A stretch of DNA of 31,811 bases from CAZHZT01 sp964537285 (GTDB taxonomy: Bacteria; Bacteroidota; Bacteroidia; Chitinophagales; Saprospiraceae), in the NCBI GenBank assembly GCA_964537285.1, contig CAZHZT010000065.1:1-31811 (forward strand). Reading direction: 5' to 3'. The notes under the pieces are model-generated. The model made no database searches and was not told the DNA's origin. It worked only from the letters and a program-made list of their open reading frames with translations. Position numbers and translations under genes: made by a program. Positions 31,717-31,811 of the stretch are shown in pieces. The stretch's first letter is position 1; every line of letters begins with the position of its first letter.

Positions 31717-31811
31717 GGTTCTAGATGATTTCATTTGGTAAACATTTTCAGAACATAAAGGCAGGCCTAATTTCTTCTGAGTAGTGCTAGCATCAATGTC
31801 GTCAACTTAAG
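31717..31811 (+). repeat. Composite nested-hairpin repeat element, copy C (cut by window end)
   Basis: Begins with GGTTCTAGATGATTTCATTT and runs through GGCAGGCCTAATTTCTTCTG and GTGCTAGCATCAATGTCGTC, almost identical to the first 95 bp of copy B at 30125. The window stops inside the inner inverted repeat. It lies about 1.2 kb after the end of copy B, in the same orientation. Confidence 0.9.

Noticed and set aside
1..31811. Cas1, Cas2, reverse transcriptase, retron non-coding RNA, transposase or tRNA genes
   Set aside because: I looked for them because of the CRISPR and PtuAB-like content but found no supporting motif in the coding frames; a retron RNA upstream of the ATPase is excluded because it is ATGA-coupled to cmr1a.

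Overview
The window reads as a chromosomal segment of a member of the Bacteroidota. The grounds are a carboxypeptidase-regulatory/DUF5686-type outer membrane protein, a KamA-family radical SAM protein, a lipoprotein-like M49 peptidase, the small Bacteroidota-type Cas6, and AT-rich spacers crowded with palindromic repeats. A Saprospirales/Lewinella-like source is my guess from the repeat style; nothing in the window proves it.

Left part (1-3969): dispersed palindromic elements; a short CRISPR array (840-1086, four repeats); a 338-bp AT-rich leader; a long palindrome; then a minus-strand group of a TIR-domain gene with an in-frame stop, a small helical protein of unknown function, and cas6 (copy 1).

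Centre (3970-19102): a continuous plus-strand operon of about 15 kb with overlaps or gaps of at most 12 nt. It encodes a complete type III-B effector complex (Cmr1 to Cmr6) with many passengers. Order: cmr1a, AAA/ABC-type ATPase, HNH nuclease (split by a frameshift), a 32-codon remnant of a cmr2/cas10 start, cmr1b, cmr2/cas10 (cyclase motif present, no HD domain seen), cmr3, CARF-PD-(D/E)XK effector, DUF1016/YhcG-type PD-(D/E)XK nuclease, cmr4, cmr5, cmr6, two small unknown genes, CARF-HEPN (Csx1-type) effector, and a small Rossmann-like protein that may be a cyclic-oligoadenylate-handling protein. Presumably Cmr with crRNA senses target RNA, Cas10 makes cyclic oligoadenylate, and the two CARF nucleases respond. 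The ATPase-HNH pair resembles PtuA/PtuB-type (Septu or retron effector) defence modules and lies inside the Cmr operon beside a recombination scar.

Right of the operon (19117-21948): cas6 (copy 2, convergent), a SPOR-domain membrane protein, palindromic and 161-bp tandem repeats, and a second mini-array (21503-21610, two repeats) with a second copy of the same 338-bp leader. No cas1/cas2 is present.

Right part (22074-31811): ordinary chromosomal genes: DUF5686-type outer membrane protein, dipeptidyl-peptidase III-like M49 peptidase, PLP aminotransferase and KamA-family protein (all minus), then a two-domain universal stress protein (plus). Copies of a roughly 400-470-bp nested-hairpin element lie near both ends of the window (256-729 inverted; 30125-30522; 31717 to the end).
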